Positions 26,310 to 35,057 of a DNA stretch of 61,554 nt are shown here, in pieces. Below the pieces are notes generated by a model that was not told the origin of the DNA, did not search any database, and worked only from the letters and a program-made list of their open reading frames with translations. Both the position numbers and the translations under genes were made by a program. The stretch lies in contig JAQGMC010000121.1 in the NCBI GenBank assembly GCA_028292545.1, forward strand, positions 1 through 61,554, in the 5' to 3' direction. The stretch is from Paucimonas sp. (GTDB lineage: Bacteria > Pseudomonadota > Gammaproteobacteria > Burkholderiales > Burkholderiaceae_D). Numbering within the stretch: the first letter of the stretch is position 1; each line of letters starts with the position of its first letter.

Positions 26310-27965
26310 TCAAAGCGATTGCACCTGGCGGTGGAATACCGTGTCGCTGGTGCCGGTGCTTGCTTCACGCGTGTCCGGGCGCGTATCCGGCTGCGCGCGG
26401 CGCTCTTCATCGTTCCGCTGTGCCATGCGCTTGCATTCAGCCGCAATGGCATCGCTGATTTCGCTGGCGCGCCCGGCATCGAAGCGTTCAGCCGCCAATT
26501 GCTGGAACTGCCGGGCTTTGCGCTCGGTGCGCACGGCCGACGACTGAAGCGCGCTGCCAGGCGCAATATTCGACCCGGGGGTGGGAACGGCATTGGCGCC
26601 GAAGCTGGCTTGCAGCGCCGCCTGCTGTTGCGCCGGTCCCAGCTCGCCCGACAAGGCGTCGGCCAGCTGGTCAAATTCATGCGCCCACTGCTGCTCTTCT
26701 TCCCTTTCCATAGCTTCGGCCACGTCGATATCTTCCCTGTCTTGCGATTGCGTTCTCTCCTTTCCGATTGCGGCCTGGGTCGCTTCATTTCCGCCGGAGC
26801 GAGCCGTGGCCTGGCCACGCTCTGCCTGCAGCGCCTGGTCCAGCGCAAGCAGCGCGTCGCGCAATTGCGTAGCGCGCCCATCATGGCGCGCATCGGCAGC
26901 AAGAAAGGAAACCAGGTAGTGCAAGCGTCCCGGCGGCAGCGCCACGGATTCCTCATCGGCCGGCTTTGCAACGCTGGACCGGCCCGCATTACGGGCCAGG
27001 GATTCCAATGCCTGTGCTTGCTTGTGCCGGGCCTGCTCGCTGTTGGCTGCTTGCGTGGCGCGCTGGTAACTGGCTGCGGCGACATGCTTCGCCCTTACTG
27101 CCTTGTGGGAAGATTCGCCGCGGCGGCGTGCTTTTTCTGCGGCGCTGGCATGGGTTCGTGAATCTGCGCCCGCAACGGCGCCGGTGCAATCCACCGGTTC
27201 GGCGCGCGACACGCGCGGCTTGCCTGCGTTGGGCCCAATGACCAGGCCTTGCACCCGTTCGCGGATCTGCCGGATCACATGCTGCAAATCAGATTCCCTG
27301 CCTTCCTGCAGCAGGTGGGCGGGATCGGGCCAGAGCAGGCTCATCCAGTGACCATTAGCTGCGCTGGCAGCGCGGATGGTGACGGCGCCCTGGTGGAATG
27401 CGTCGTTGTCGCGCGCCACGGCATGGTCCGCTTCAGCTTCCTGCCGGTCGCGGTTGCTTTCGGCTTGCGCTTGTCCCCTGCCTTTTGCCGCTGCCCTGCT
27501 TGCTGCCGCGCGCACACTGGCCGCCTTGCCGGCTTCGGCCCGGGCAGCGGCCAGTGTCGCACCCAGGGTCTCACGGCGCTTGCGGCTGTCCAGCAGCGCG
27601 CGCGCAGCTTTGGCTGCGGTGACAGGCGTTTCGGCCGGCACCGCCAGGCGTGGCAGCGTGATGCGACCTTCCCGCACCGCCTTGGCGCATAGGGCACGGG
27701 CCAAGGCGTCGGGCAGGCCGGCTTCGCGCGGCTCAACAACTTCGACCGGCTCTGATCCGCCGCGCAAGCCTGGTCCCGGCAGCAAGGCCGGGCGGGCCTG
27801 CAGCAGTGATTTCACCGACGCCGGCACTTGCGCCGCGGCACGCGTGCGCAGTGCAGCCAGCGCGGTCAGTTTGCGCCCGTCGTCCTCACGCCTGTGACGC
27901 AGTCGCACGCGCTCTTGTTCGCGCTTGCGCTCCAGGGCGCGTTGTTCACCAAGAGGATCGATCAC
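26310..27965 (-). CDS. Ala/Arg-rich coiled-coil protein of unknown function
   Basis: A 551-residue soluble protein, very rich in Ala, Arg, Gln and Glu, with long predicted helices (AAARAEAGKAASVRAAASRA) and no family I recognise. It ends in a polar Thr/Asp/Ser stretch. The start is GTG with a weak ribosome site, 15 nt after the GNAT gene, so it closes the sctO-to-sctC unit. It could be an effector, a scaffold or a second length regulator; no motif favours any of these. Confidence 0.5.
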   Translation of the reverse strand: MIDPLGEQRALERKREQERVRLRHRREDDGRKLTALAALRTRAAAQVPASVKSLLQARPALLPGPGLRGGSEPVEVVEPREAGLPDALARALCAKAVREGRITLPRLAVPAETPVTAAKAARALLDSRKRRETLGATLAAARAEAGKAASVRAAASRAAAKGRGQAQAESNRDRQEAEADHAVARDNDAFHQGAVTIRAASAANGHWMSLLWPDPAHLLQEGRESDLQHVIRQIRERVQGLVIGPNAGKPRVSRAEPVDCTGAVAGADSRTHASAAEKARRRGESSHKAVRAKHVAAASYQRATQAANSEQARHKQAQALESLARNAGRSSVAKPADEESVALPPGRLHYLVSFLAADARHDGRATQLRDALLALDQALQAERGQATARSGGNEATQAAIGKERTQSQDREDIDVAEAMEREEEQQWAHEFDQLADALSGELGPAQQQAALQASFGANAVPTPGSNIAPGSALQSSAVRTERKARQFQQLAAERFDAGRASEISDAIAAECKRMAQRNDEERRAQPDTRPDTREASTGTSDTVFHRQVQSL

Positions 27966-27980
27966 GGCGGGCGCCCCGGT

Positions 27981-30137
27981 TCAGGCCGGGCCCGGCGCGG
28001 TTTCGGCCTCGAGCACTGGCTCGGCTTCCATGCCGGGGAAGCGCAGCGGAAGTTTTTCGCGCACGTGGTAGGCCACCAGCTCGGCGGTGGCAGCTGCTTC
28101 GCTCACATCCGGATCGCACCAGTAGTAGAAGCAGCGGTCGTTGTCTGGCGCCAGGGCGCGCAAGGACAGCGGCCGGAAACCGACCCGCGCCAGTGAGCGA
28201 ATCGAGCGCGTGTTGTCATCGTAGATCGAGGTGAAGAATTGGCGGTAACCCTGGCTTCTGGCAAAGTCGCACAATAACGTGGCCAGCGGACCCGACCAAC
28301 CGCGTCCCTGGAAATCGACCCCGACCCAGAAACAGAAATAAGTCGACGGTGCAGAGTTGGACAGGCAGACATAGCCCACGAGGCCGTGGTCATGATGCAT
28401 GACGGCATAAGGCTGGCGACCGGCTTCCTGGTTGTGCTCGGTAATCCATTTGCGCGTTTCATCGAGCGTGTTCAGCGCCTGCAAGCCGGTCATCACGGCA
28501 ATCTGCGGATCGCGGTACTGGTGAAGCAGCGCCTCTGCATGCGACTGGTCGAGCGGTTCCAGCACCAGCGGCAAGGTGGGATGAGCGATCGTGACCCGCC
28601 ACGGCGAACCGGACTGGTCTACGCGCTGCAGCATGCGCTCATGCACTTCACCTGCGATCTTGTCCGCGCCATCGATGGCCAGCGCCTCTTCCAGCAGCTT
28701 GCGCGCCGCCACCTTTCGCCCCGTGCGCAGGTCGCACCAGGCCAGGTAGCCCAGGTCGCTGGCATTGCGGCCCAGCGCCTGCATGCCGCGCGTGAGAACG
28801 GTGCGTGCAAAACCCCATTCGGCAATGCGCATGGCCACAGCGGCCACTTCGCGATGCAGGATCGAATCTTCTTGCGGCAAGTGCTGGGACCACACTGCCT
28901 GCAAGGCCTGGGCCCAGCCGCGCCGGTCTTGCTGTGCCTGCGCCTGGAATGCGGGAATCAGGGCCGGGAAAGCTGCGCTGAAGACTTGCGGATCGCAGCC
29001 GGCGCATTGCAGCAGAGCCAGCGCCGCTGCCAGCGGCATGCGCTCACCACCGCCGGCCAGCGAGCGCATCGCCTGCAGCAAGGCCGCATGCCGGCCCCAG
29101 GCCGGGTCCAGGATGACGCTGGCAATGCCCTTGTTTTCGGCGGCCCCAGCAACGGCCTGGCCTTGCGGCGGCAGCGCTGCGGCTTGCAGGCAGGCGCCAT
29201 CGACGCCGCTGGAAGTGGCCACCAGTTGCGCGCCGCGGCGGCGGAAGTATTGTTCGAGCAAGGCAAAACTGACAGGCGGGCGCGACACCTGGCGGCAAGC
29301 GTCCAGCACTTGCGCAAAGCTGCGCAAGCGCAGTGCGGCTTCGCTGGCGTCGCCGTGCGCGGTGGCCAGCAACAGGCAGCCGCGCGTGGCAAGGCTGGTC
29401 AGGCGCTCGATCATGTCCATTGCGCGCTGCGGCCAACAGAGCGGCGCGCTGTTAAAGCGCGGCAGCATCGCTTGCAGTGTGGCGGCAAGATCCGGCGACA
29501 GGCTGGCCGGATCGGCCGGATGCCAGGGATTCCTGTCCGGGTTCAGCTCTGCCAGCAGGGTTTCCAGCTGCGCTTCGAGTAGCTTGCCGTAGTGCGCGGC
29601 AAACAGGCGCTGCTGGCCGGCGGGCAGGAATTCCTGGGCCAGCAGCACGGCTGGGTTAGCCGGGTTCCAGGCGCGGCGTCCAGCCGGGTCGAGCAGGCAG
29701 GGCAAGCCGGCCTCAGGATTCCACAGCATGGGAATCATGCGTTCTTCGCGTTGCGCCTGCTGCCATTCTGGTGTGTCCAGCCATTCACGGAACAGCGCGC
29801 GCTCGGATTGCACCGGCAGGTAACGCCAGCGCAGGGCGGGCAAGCCGGCATGTGGCAAGCGCCGGCGCAAGGCTTGCAGCAGCATGTAGCCGTGGGCGCC
29901 GCCCGGGCCCGGCATCAAGTCGATGATGTCGAGCGCGTGCTGCGCATCAAGCGTGCCATTGTGCAGCCCGTGGCGCCAGTAATGGATGATGGTTTCGGCC
30001 AGCGCATCGCAAGTCAATGCATTGACCAGCCGCGCTGGCGCCGTGGTGGCTGGCTTGCGCGGCGGGCTTTCCTTTGCCGCGGCGGGCTTGGCGGCGCTGG
30101 CCTTGCGCTTGTTGTTGTAAAGGGAATTGGCAGTCAT
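27981..30137 (-). CDS. Large protein with C-terminal GNAT acetyltransferase domain
   Basis: A 718-residue protein. Residues about 530-680 form a GNAT N-acetyltransferase domain: LDQSHAEALLHQYRD, then GLVGYVCLSN and VGVDFQGRGWSGPLATLL, which contains the acetyl-CoA loop QGRGWSG, then YDDNTRSIRSLARVGF. The first 510 residues are helical and Ala/Leu-rich with a Lys-rich start, and match nothing I know. No signal peptide is present. AGGAAAA precedes the ATG, 9 nt after sctC. It may modify a T3SS part or be an injected acetyltransferase. Confidence 0.7.
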   Translation of the reverse strand: MTANSLYNNKRKASAAKPAAAKESPPRKPATTAPARLVNALTCDALAETIIHYWRHGLHNGTLDAQHALDIIDLMPGPGGAHGYMLLQALRRRLPHAGLPALRWRYLPVQSERALFREWLDTPEWQQAQREERMIPMLWNPEAGLPCLLDPAGRRAWNPANPAVLLAQEFLPAGQQRLFAAHYGKLLEAQLETLLAELNPDRNPWHPADPASLSPDLAATLQAMLPRFNSAPLCWPQRAMDMIERLTSLATRGCLLLATAHGDASEAALRLRSFAQVLDACRQVSRPPVSFALLEQYFRRRGAQLVATSSGVDGACLQAAALPPQGQAVAGAAENKGIASVILDPAWGRHAALLQAMRSLAGGGERMPLAAALALLQCAGCDPQVFSAAFPALIPAFQAQAQQDRRGWAQALQAVWSQHLPQEDSILHREVAAVAMRIAEWGFARTVLTRGMQALGRNASDLGYLAWCDLRTGRKVAARKLLEEALAIDGADKIAGEVHERMLQRVDQSGSPWRVTIAHPTLPLVLEPLDQSHAEALLHQYRDPQIAVMTGLQALNTLDETRKWITEHNQEAGRQPYAVMHHDHGLVGYVCLSNSAPSTYFCFWVGVDFQGRGWSGPLATLLCDFARSQGYRQFFTSIYDDNTRSIRSLARVGFRPLSLRALAPDNDRCFYYWCDPDVSEAAATAELVAYHVREKLPLRFPGMEAEPVLEAETAPGPA

Positions 30138-30146
30138 CGGTTTTCC

Positions 30147-31850
30147 TCAGCGTACGGGCGAGGCCACGATCCGGGGGGTGATCAGGAACAGTCGCTCCAT
30201 GCGTTCATCGATATTGGTCTGGCGGCTGAAAAGGCCGCCCAGTAGCGGCACATTGCTCAGGCCCGGCACCCCGTCGCGGGAAGAGCGCTCGCGGGTGGCG
30301 TTGAAGCCGCCCACCAGCAGGCTTTCGCGCTCACCAATCACGGCCTGGGTGCCGATGGTGGTGCGGCGCACGGTGGGCAGGATGCCGACCCGGTAATCCT
30401 GGATCGCGCCATCTTCGATATCAACCACCAGTTGCACTGCCTTGCCGCCACTGCTGTCGGCGATTACGCGCGGCGTCACTTTCAGCGTGACGCCGACCGA
30501 TACTGCGGTCACGCCAGGACCGATATCGGTAGTGGAGCCGGGTGTCTGGATGTAGAACGTTTCAGACAAATCGATCAGGGCGCCGAGGTTGTCGATGGTC
30601 AGTATGGATGGCCGCGACACGACGCGGGCACTGCCCTCTCCTTCCAGCGCGCGGATCCGCGCCAATAGCGAGCTGGCGGCATTGCCGATGACGGCGGACG
30701 CGCCGCCCGAGGCAAAGGCGGCAACGGCGCCGCCGGCGCCGAGGGCGGCGCCAACATTACCGCGGCGCACGCTCCAGTCGATGCCAAGGTCGGTAATCTT
30801 TTGCAGGTTGACGTCAACGATCATGGCTTCGATCTCGATCAGCTCGCTTGGCACGTCCAGCAGCTCGATCAGCTGGCGGTACACCGCCACGTTTTCCGGC
30901 TTGTCCTTGACGATGATGGCGTTGAGCCGGGTGTCGGTCTGGATCACGCCGCGCAGCGGCACATTGGACAGCGATGACAGGCTGGGCGCGCCATAAGGGC
31001 TGCCCACGACATCGGGTCGCGCACCGGGCGGCATACCGGGCGGCATGCCGGCGCCTGGTGGAGGCGGCATGGAAGCAGCATCCGGCCGGCCCGCGTACTG
31101 GGAGCGCAAGGGTGCAGCAAGCTCCATCAGCTGGGTGCTGGTGCTGCCCGCCACCTGGCGCGGCAAGTTGGCGCCGATGATGGAGCGCAGGATATTGGCC
31201 ACGCCCAGGGTTGTGATCTGCTTGTCGCGATAGGTGACGACGCGGTCCTCTGCAGACGCATGGCGCAACTTGAACACATGCAGCTGCTGGTCAGGCGGCG
31301 CAGCCGGCAAGTCGGCAACCGTCTTGGCCACCATGTTGACATAGGTGGCCGGGCCCGAAACCAGCACGATGCCGCGGTCCGGCACTTCACCCCAGCCGAA
31401 TTTGGTTTCCACCACGCCCAACTCGGTCAGCGCTTTCCGGAGCGCGCCCGGGCTAAAACCCGGCGGCACCACGGCCTGCGTTGATTGTTCGCTGCTGCGG
31501 CTGATGAACAGCGTCCCGTTCTGGTAATACCACGACAAGCCATAGGCGCCGCCCAGCTGGTTCAGGAATTCGCTTGGCGTGGCGGTGGTGATACGGCCAT
31601 TGACCACGACATTGCTGGCGCGAACCGCCGGGGTCATCTGCAAATCAATGCCGAAGGTGCGCGCCAGTCGCCCCAGCACATCGGGCAATTTCTGGTTCGC
31701 CGCAATATAGGTGAAACTGCTTTCGGGCCAGGGCGGCACGGCAGCATGGACGCTGGCCTGGCCCATGCCGGCAAAAGCCAGCACGCAAGCGCAACGCGCG
31801 GCCAAAAGCCAGCGCCTGCGCACGGCATTCCATAAACGCTGCATGCTCAT
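30147..31850 (-). CDS. sctC: T3SS outer-membrane secretin SctC
   Basis: A 567-residue secretin starting at the ATG that overlaps the upstream stop (ATGA). A signal peptide runs to about residue 33 (CVLAFAGMGQASVHA). N-domains follow (FTYIAANQKLPDVLGRLART, and RGIVLVSGPATYVNMVAKTV), then a Pro/Met/Gly-rich insert and the secretin core (VQLVVDIEDGAI, ESLLVGGFNATRERSSRDGV, PGLSNVPLLGGLFS). The N0 and core motifs are of the YscC/EscC type. No pilotin gene is evident. Confidence 0.95.
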   Translation of the reverse strand: MSMQRLWNAVRRRWLLAARCACVLAFAGMGQASVHAAVPPWPESSFTYIAANQKLPDVLGRLARTFGIDLQMTPAVRASNVVVNGRITTATPSEFLNQLGGAYGLSWYYQNGTLFISRSSEQSTQAVVPPGFSPGALRKALTELGVVETKFGWGEVPDRGIVLVSGPATYVNMVAKTVADLPAAPPDQQLHVFKLRHASAEDRVVTYRDKQITTLGVANILRSIIGANLPRQVAGSTSTQLMELAAPLRSQYAGRPDAASMPPPPGAGMPPGMPPGARPDVVGSPYGAPSLSSLSNVPLRGVIQTDTRLNAIIVKDKPENVAVYRQLIELLDVPSELIEIEAMIVDVNLQKITDLGIDWSVRRGNVGAALGAGGAVAAFASGGASAVIGNAASSLLARIRALEGEGSARVVSRPSILTIDNLGALIDLSETFYIQTPGSTTDIGPGVTAVSVGVTLKVTPRVIADSSGGKAVQLVVDIEDGAIQDYRVGILPTVRRTTIGTQAVIGERESLLVGGFNATRERSSRDGVPGLSNVPLLGGLFSRQTNIDERMERLFLITPRIVASPVR

Positions 31851-32251
31851 CCCCCCCCGTGTGGCGCGAGATCCAACAAGCGCCGCCAATCGTCAATCGC
31901 ATTAAGGAAATTTTCCAGTGCGGCTTCGAACTCACGCTGGCTGGCGCCAGCGCCGACGCGTTGCTGCAGCAGCAGGACCGGCGCGTCGCTGGCCAGCACC
32001 AGCGTTTCCTGCTGTGCCGCCAGCCTTGAGTAAGCCAGGCCGGCAACTTGTTCCAGCAGCTCTTCCTGCTCGCGCCGGGATGCCGGCAATTCGAACAATT
32101 TGTACTCGAACACCACGTCGCCACGGCTGGCCGGATGGCATAGCACGCGGATGCTGTTGTCGAATACCAGCAGCGTGGCGCCATCGGGGCGAGGCGCGCC
32201 CGGCTTGAGGTCGCGGCTGCGCATCCAGGCGGCCAGTGCAGCATGCTTCAT
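31847..32251 (-). CDS. CesT-like T3SS chaperone between sctU and sctC
   Basis: A 134-residue protein with class I chaperone features: ATLLVFDNSIRVLCHPASRG, VVFEYKLFELPASRREQEEL and LEQVAGLAYSRLAAQQETLV. The C-terminal helix is rich in Ala, Leu and Trp. Both ends overlap neighbouring genes by 4 nt (ATGA), so it is fixed inside the core operon. The client is unknown. Confidence 0.55.
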   Translation of the reverse strand: MKHAALAAWMRSRDLKPGAPRPDGATLLVFDNSIRVLCHPASRGDVVFEYKLFELPASRREQEELLEQVAGLAYSRLAAQQETLVLASDAPVLLLQQRVGAGASQREFEAALENFLNAIDDWRRLLDLAPHGGG

Positions 32252-33315
32252 TGCCAGCCCTCCCCGCGCTCAGCGGCCATGCGCTTGATGATCAGCAGCA
32301 CTTCTGCCACCGGTTCCACGAATTCACTCGGTATGTACTGGTCGACTTCGGCGCGGGCCGTCATGGCGCGCGCCAGTGGCACGTTTTGCAGCACCGGTAT
32401 GTTGCAGGCCCGGGCTACCTCGATCATCCTGAATGCGACTGCGTCGGCGCCTTTGGCGATCACGATCGGCAGCGGCGTCACATCCTGCTCGTAACGGATG
32501 GCGACCGCCAGGTGGGTCGGGTTGGTGATGACGGCCGTCGCATTGCGCGTCTTGGCCGGCGCAGGATCGTCGCCGAACACAATGTCGCGCGCCGTTTCCT
32601 TGCGGTGGCTCTTCACATGCGGGTCGCCTTCCATCTGCTTGTATTCCTGCTTGATCTCTTCCATCGACATCATCAAGCCCTTGATGTATTGCTTGCGCTG
32701 CCAGACCAGGTCGGCCAGCGCAATGGCACCGAAGCCGATGAAGGTGTAGATCGTCATCTTCTTCAGCATTTCCACCATCGCTACGCCGGCGCCGGCAATG
32801 CCCACCGCGGGAATCTTGCTCATGTCGTTGATCGCGTCGCGGATCACGATCGCCACCAGCACCGACAGGAAAATCACTTTCAATATGTTCTTGATGAATT
32901 CGACCAGGCTCTTCATGGAAAACATCTGCTTCAGGTTGGACACCGGATTGAGCTTGTCCCCTTTCGGCTTCAGGGCCTTGAAAGCGAACAGCACCCCGGT
33001 CTGCGCCATTTCACCGCCGATGCCGACGACCAGCACGATCAACAGGTAGGGCAACAACTGCATAACCAGCACGTCGAGCGAATGCGTCAGCAGCAGCGAC
33101 ACGCCAGTGCGGAACTCGGTGCCGTACAGGCTGCCGGCCAGCACCCAGATGCTGGAAAACGCACTGACGATGGCCGGGCCATTGGCCACGGTGTAGCCCA
33201 GCAGCGCGCCCATCAGCAGGGTCTGGGTGAAGTCGCGGCTTTTTGCGACCTGGCCCTCTTCACGCGCCTTCTTGATCTTCTGGTGCGTCGGCTGCTCTGT
33301 CTTTTCGCTGCTCAT
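32248..33315 (-). CDS. sctU: T3SS export switch protein SctU
   Basis: A 355-residue FlhB/YscU family protein. Four membrane segments fill the N-terminal 200 residues. The cytoplasmic domain has the autocleavage motif NPTH (VITNPTHLAVAIRYEQ), where cutting between Asn and Pro switches substrates from needle subunits to translocators. The N-terminus EKTEQPTHQKIKKAREEGQV is the family start. It overlaps sctT by 4 nt. Confidence 0.97.
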   Translation of the reverse strand: MSSEKTEQPTHQKIKKAREEGQVAKSRDFTQTLLMGALLGYTVANGPAIVSAFSSIWVLAGSLYGTEFRTGVSLLLTHSLDVLVMQLLPYLLIVLVVGIGGEMAQTGVLFAFKALKPKGDKLNPVSNLKQMFSMKSLVEFIKNILKVIFLSVLVAIVIRDAINDMSKIPAVGIAGAGVAMVEMLKKMTIYTFIGFGAIALADLVWQRKQYIKGLMMSMEEIKQEYKQMEGDPHVKSHRKETARDIVFGDDPAPAKTRNATAVITNPTHLAVAIRYEQDVTPLPIVIAKGADAVAFRMIEVARACNIPVLQNVPLARAMTARAEVDQYIPSEFVEPVAEVLLIIKRMAAERGEGWQ

Positions 33316-34121
33316 TTCTTGCCGACCCCGATGATGTTCGTCATGTCGCGCAAGACGTCATTGCCGATGTCAAGCCAGATGTCGTTCGAGTAATGAAACA
33401 GCAATTGCGCGTACAGCGCGAACATCAGCATCGCCAGCCCGCTCTTGATTGGCATGGCGAGGAAGAACACTTGCATCTGCGGCGCAAAGCGGCTGACGAT
33501 GGCCAGCCCCAGTTCCGCCATGAACATGGCGATGATGACGGGCGCGCCGTAAAGCACGGCCAGGCGCATCAGGCGGTCGAATTGCGACAGCAGGAAGCCG
33601 ACCATCGGTTCATTGAGCGCAGGCCAGAAATCAAACACGGGCCATACCAGGAAACTGTCGTACACCGCGCCCAGGATCAGCAGGAAGCCGCCGCTGACGA
33701 TCAGGTAAACCACCATGGCCTGGCTGAACAGGTCGCCCAGCGGCGATGTGTCATGGCCCGTCAGCGGGCTAATGGTGTCGGCAACGCTGGCGCCGCGCTG
33801 GTTGTCTATCATCGCGCCCATCGCTTCGAAGGCCCACAGCGGCAAGGCAAACAGGAAACCCATGGCCAAGCCAATCAATCCTTCCTTCAGCACGATGGCC
33901 AGCACGGTGCCAAGCGAGCGCTCCTGGGCGGCCGCCGGCTCCAGCATCATCGGCAGCAGGAAAATGGCAAGCGCGCCGGCCACGCCCATGCGCAGGATGC
34001 CGGGCAAGGCCTGGCGGTTGAACATGGGCAGCACGGAAAACATCGCCAGCAGGCGCGGCAGGGTGTAGGTGAACGCGGTCAGTTGCGGCATGGCCCAGTC
34101 GAACGCGTTCATTGTGGCCAT
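33312..34121 (-). CDS. sctT: T3SS export apparatus protein SctT
   Basis: A 269-residue polytopic membrane protein of the FliR/YscT/EscT family, with about six membrane segments and the block YTLPRLLAMFSVLPMFNRQA near the N-terminus. It assembles with SctR and SctS into the export gate. The ATG used here follows the sctS stop by one base; a second ATG nine nt further in is also possible, and upstream in-frame starts would overlap sctS. Confidence 0.92.
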   Translation of the reverse strand: MATMNAFDWAMPQLTAFTYTLPRLLAMFSVLPMFNRQALPGILRMGVAGALAIFLLPMMLEPAAAQERSLGTVLAIVLKEGLIGLAMGFLFALPLWAFEAMGAMIDNQRGASVADTISPLTGHDTSPLGDLFSQAMVVYLIVSGGFLLILGAVYDSFLVWPVFDFWPALNEPMVGFLLSQFDRLMRLAVLYGAPVIIAMFMAELGLAIVSRFAPQMQVFFLAMPIKSGLAMLMFALYAQLLFHYSNDIWLDIGNDVLRDMTNIIGVGKK

Positions 34122-34122
34122 G

Positions 34123-34392
34123 TCAACGCACCAGCAGCGGGAAAGAGTCGAACAGCGACAACGTGTAGTTGTACAGTTCACCGCCCATCCAGCGCCCGGT
34201 CAGGTACAGTACCGCGCCCACTGAAATCAGCTTGACCGCGGCTGACAAGGTTTGCTCCTGGATCTGGGTCAGCGCCTGCAGCAGGCTGAACAGGGTGCCG
34301 ACGATGGAGGCAACCAGGATCGTGGGCATCGACAGCCACAGCGTCAGGATCAGGCCCTGCATGATCAGCGAAACGAGGTCGGCGGATTGCAT
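34123..34392 (-). CDS. sctS: T3SS export apparatus protein SctS
   Basis: An 89-residue protein with two membrane helices: LVSLIMQGLILTLWLSMPTI and LISVGAVLYLTGRWMGGEL. Between them is the conserved loop QALTQIQEQTLSAAVK of the FliQ/YscS/EscS family. It is part of the SctRST gate complex and lies between sctR and sctT in the standard order. Confidence 0.96.
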   Translation of the reverse strand: MQSADLVSLIMQGLILTLWLSMPTILVASIVGTLFSLLQALTQIQEQTLSAAVKLISVGAVLYLTGRWMGGELYNYTLSLFDSFPLLVR

Positions 34393-34404
34393 GTGCGCGA
34401 TGTC

Positions 34405-35055
34405 CTATTGGATGTAGGTCGTGACCAGGCCGTGCAGCAGGCGCGACCAGCCGTCCACCATCACGAACAGGAACAGCTTCAGGGGCAGCGAAATCGTGAC
34501 TGGCGACACCATCATCATGCCCATCGCCATCAGGATGTTGGAGACGATCAGGTCGATCACCACGAACGGCAGGTAGAGCAGGAAACCGATCTGGAAGGCC
34601 GCGGTCAGTTCGGACACCACGAAAGCCGGCGCCACGATCAGGAAGTCGTCAGTCTTGGCATCGGCCCCGAGCCGGGGCGGCCACAGCCGTTTGGCATTGC
34701 CGAGGAAGAAATCGCGCTGTTCGACTTTGCTGTTGGCGAGCATCCATTTGCGCAGTGGTTCGGCGCCTTTCCTGACGTCGCTGACCACGCTTTGCACGGT
34801 GCTGGCTGCATTGGCATTTTCGGTAACGGCCTCGGACATTTCCATTGCCACCGGCGCCATCACGTAGACGGTGAGCAGCAGGGCCAGGCCGTAGATGGCC
34901 ATGTTGGGCGGCGCCTGCTGCACGCCCAGCGCATTGCGCACCAGCGACAGGACAATCGCGATTTTAAGGAACGACGTCGTGGTGACCAGGATGATGGGCA
35001 GCAGCGCCATCAGTCCCAGCACCATCGCCAGGACGATCGGGTCTGAGGTGCGCAT
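34405..35055 (-). CDS. sctR: T3SS export apparatus protein SctR
   Basis: A 216-residue FliP/YscR/EscR family membrane protein with four membrane segments. Family blocks are TTSFLKIAIVLSLVRNALGV, VSELTAAFQIGFLLYLPFVV and MGMMMVSPVTISLPLKLFLF. Five SctR subunits form the gate core. It starts 2 nt after the sctQ stop. Confidence 0.97.
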   Translation of the reverse strand: MRTSDPIVLAMVLGLMALLPIILVTTTSFLKIAIVLSLVRNALGVQQAPPNMAIYGLALLLTVYVMAPVAMEMSEAVTENANAASTVQSVVSDVRKGAEPLRKWMLANSKVEQRDFFLGNAKRLWPPRLGADAKTDDFLIVAPAFVVSELTAAFQIGFLLYLPFVVIDLIVSNILMAMGMMMVSPVTISLPLKLFLFVMVDGWSRLLHGLVTTYIQ

Positions 35056-35057
35056 CG

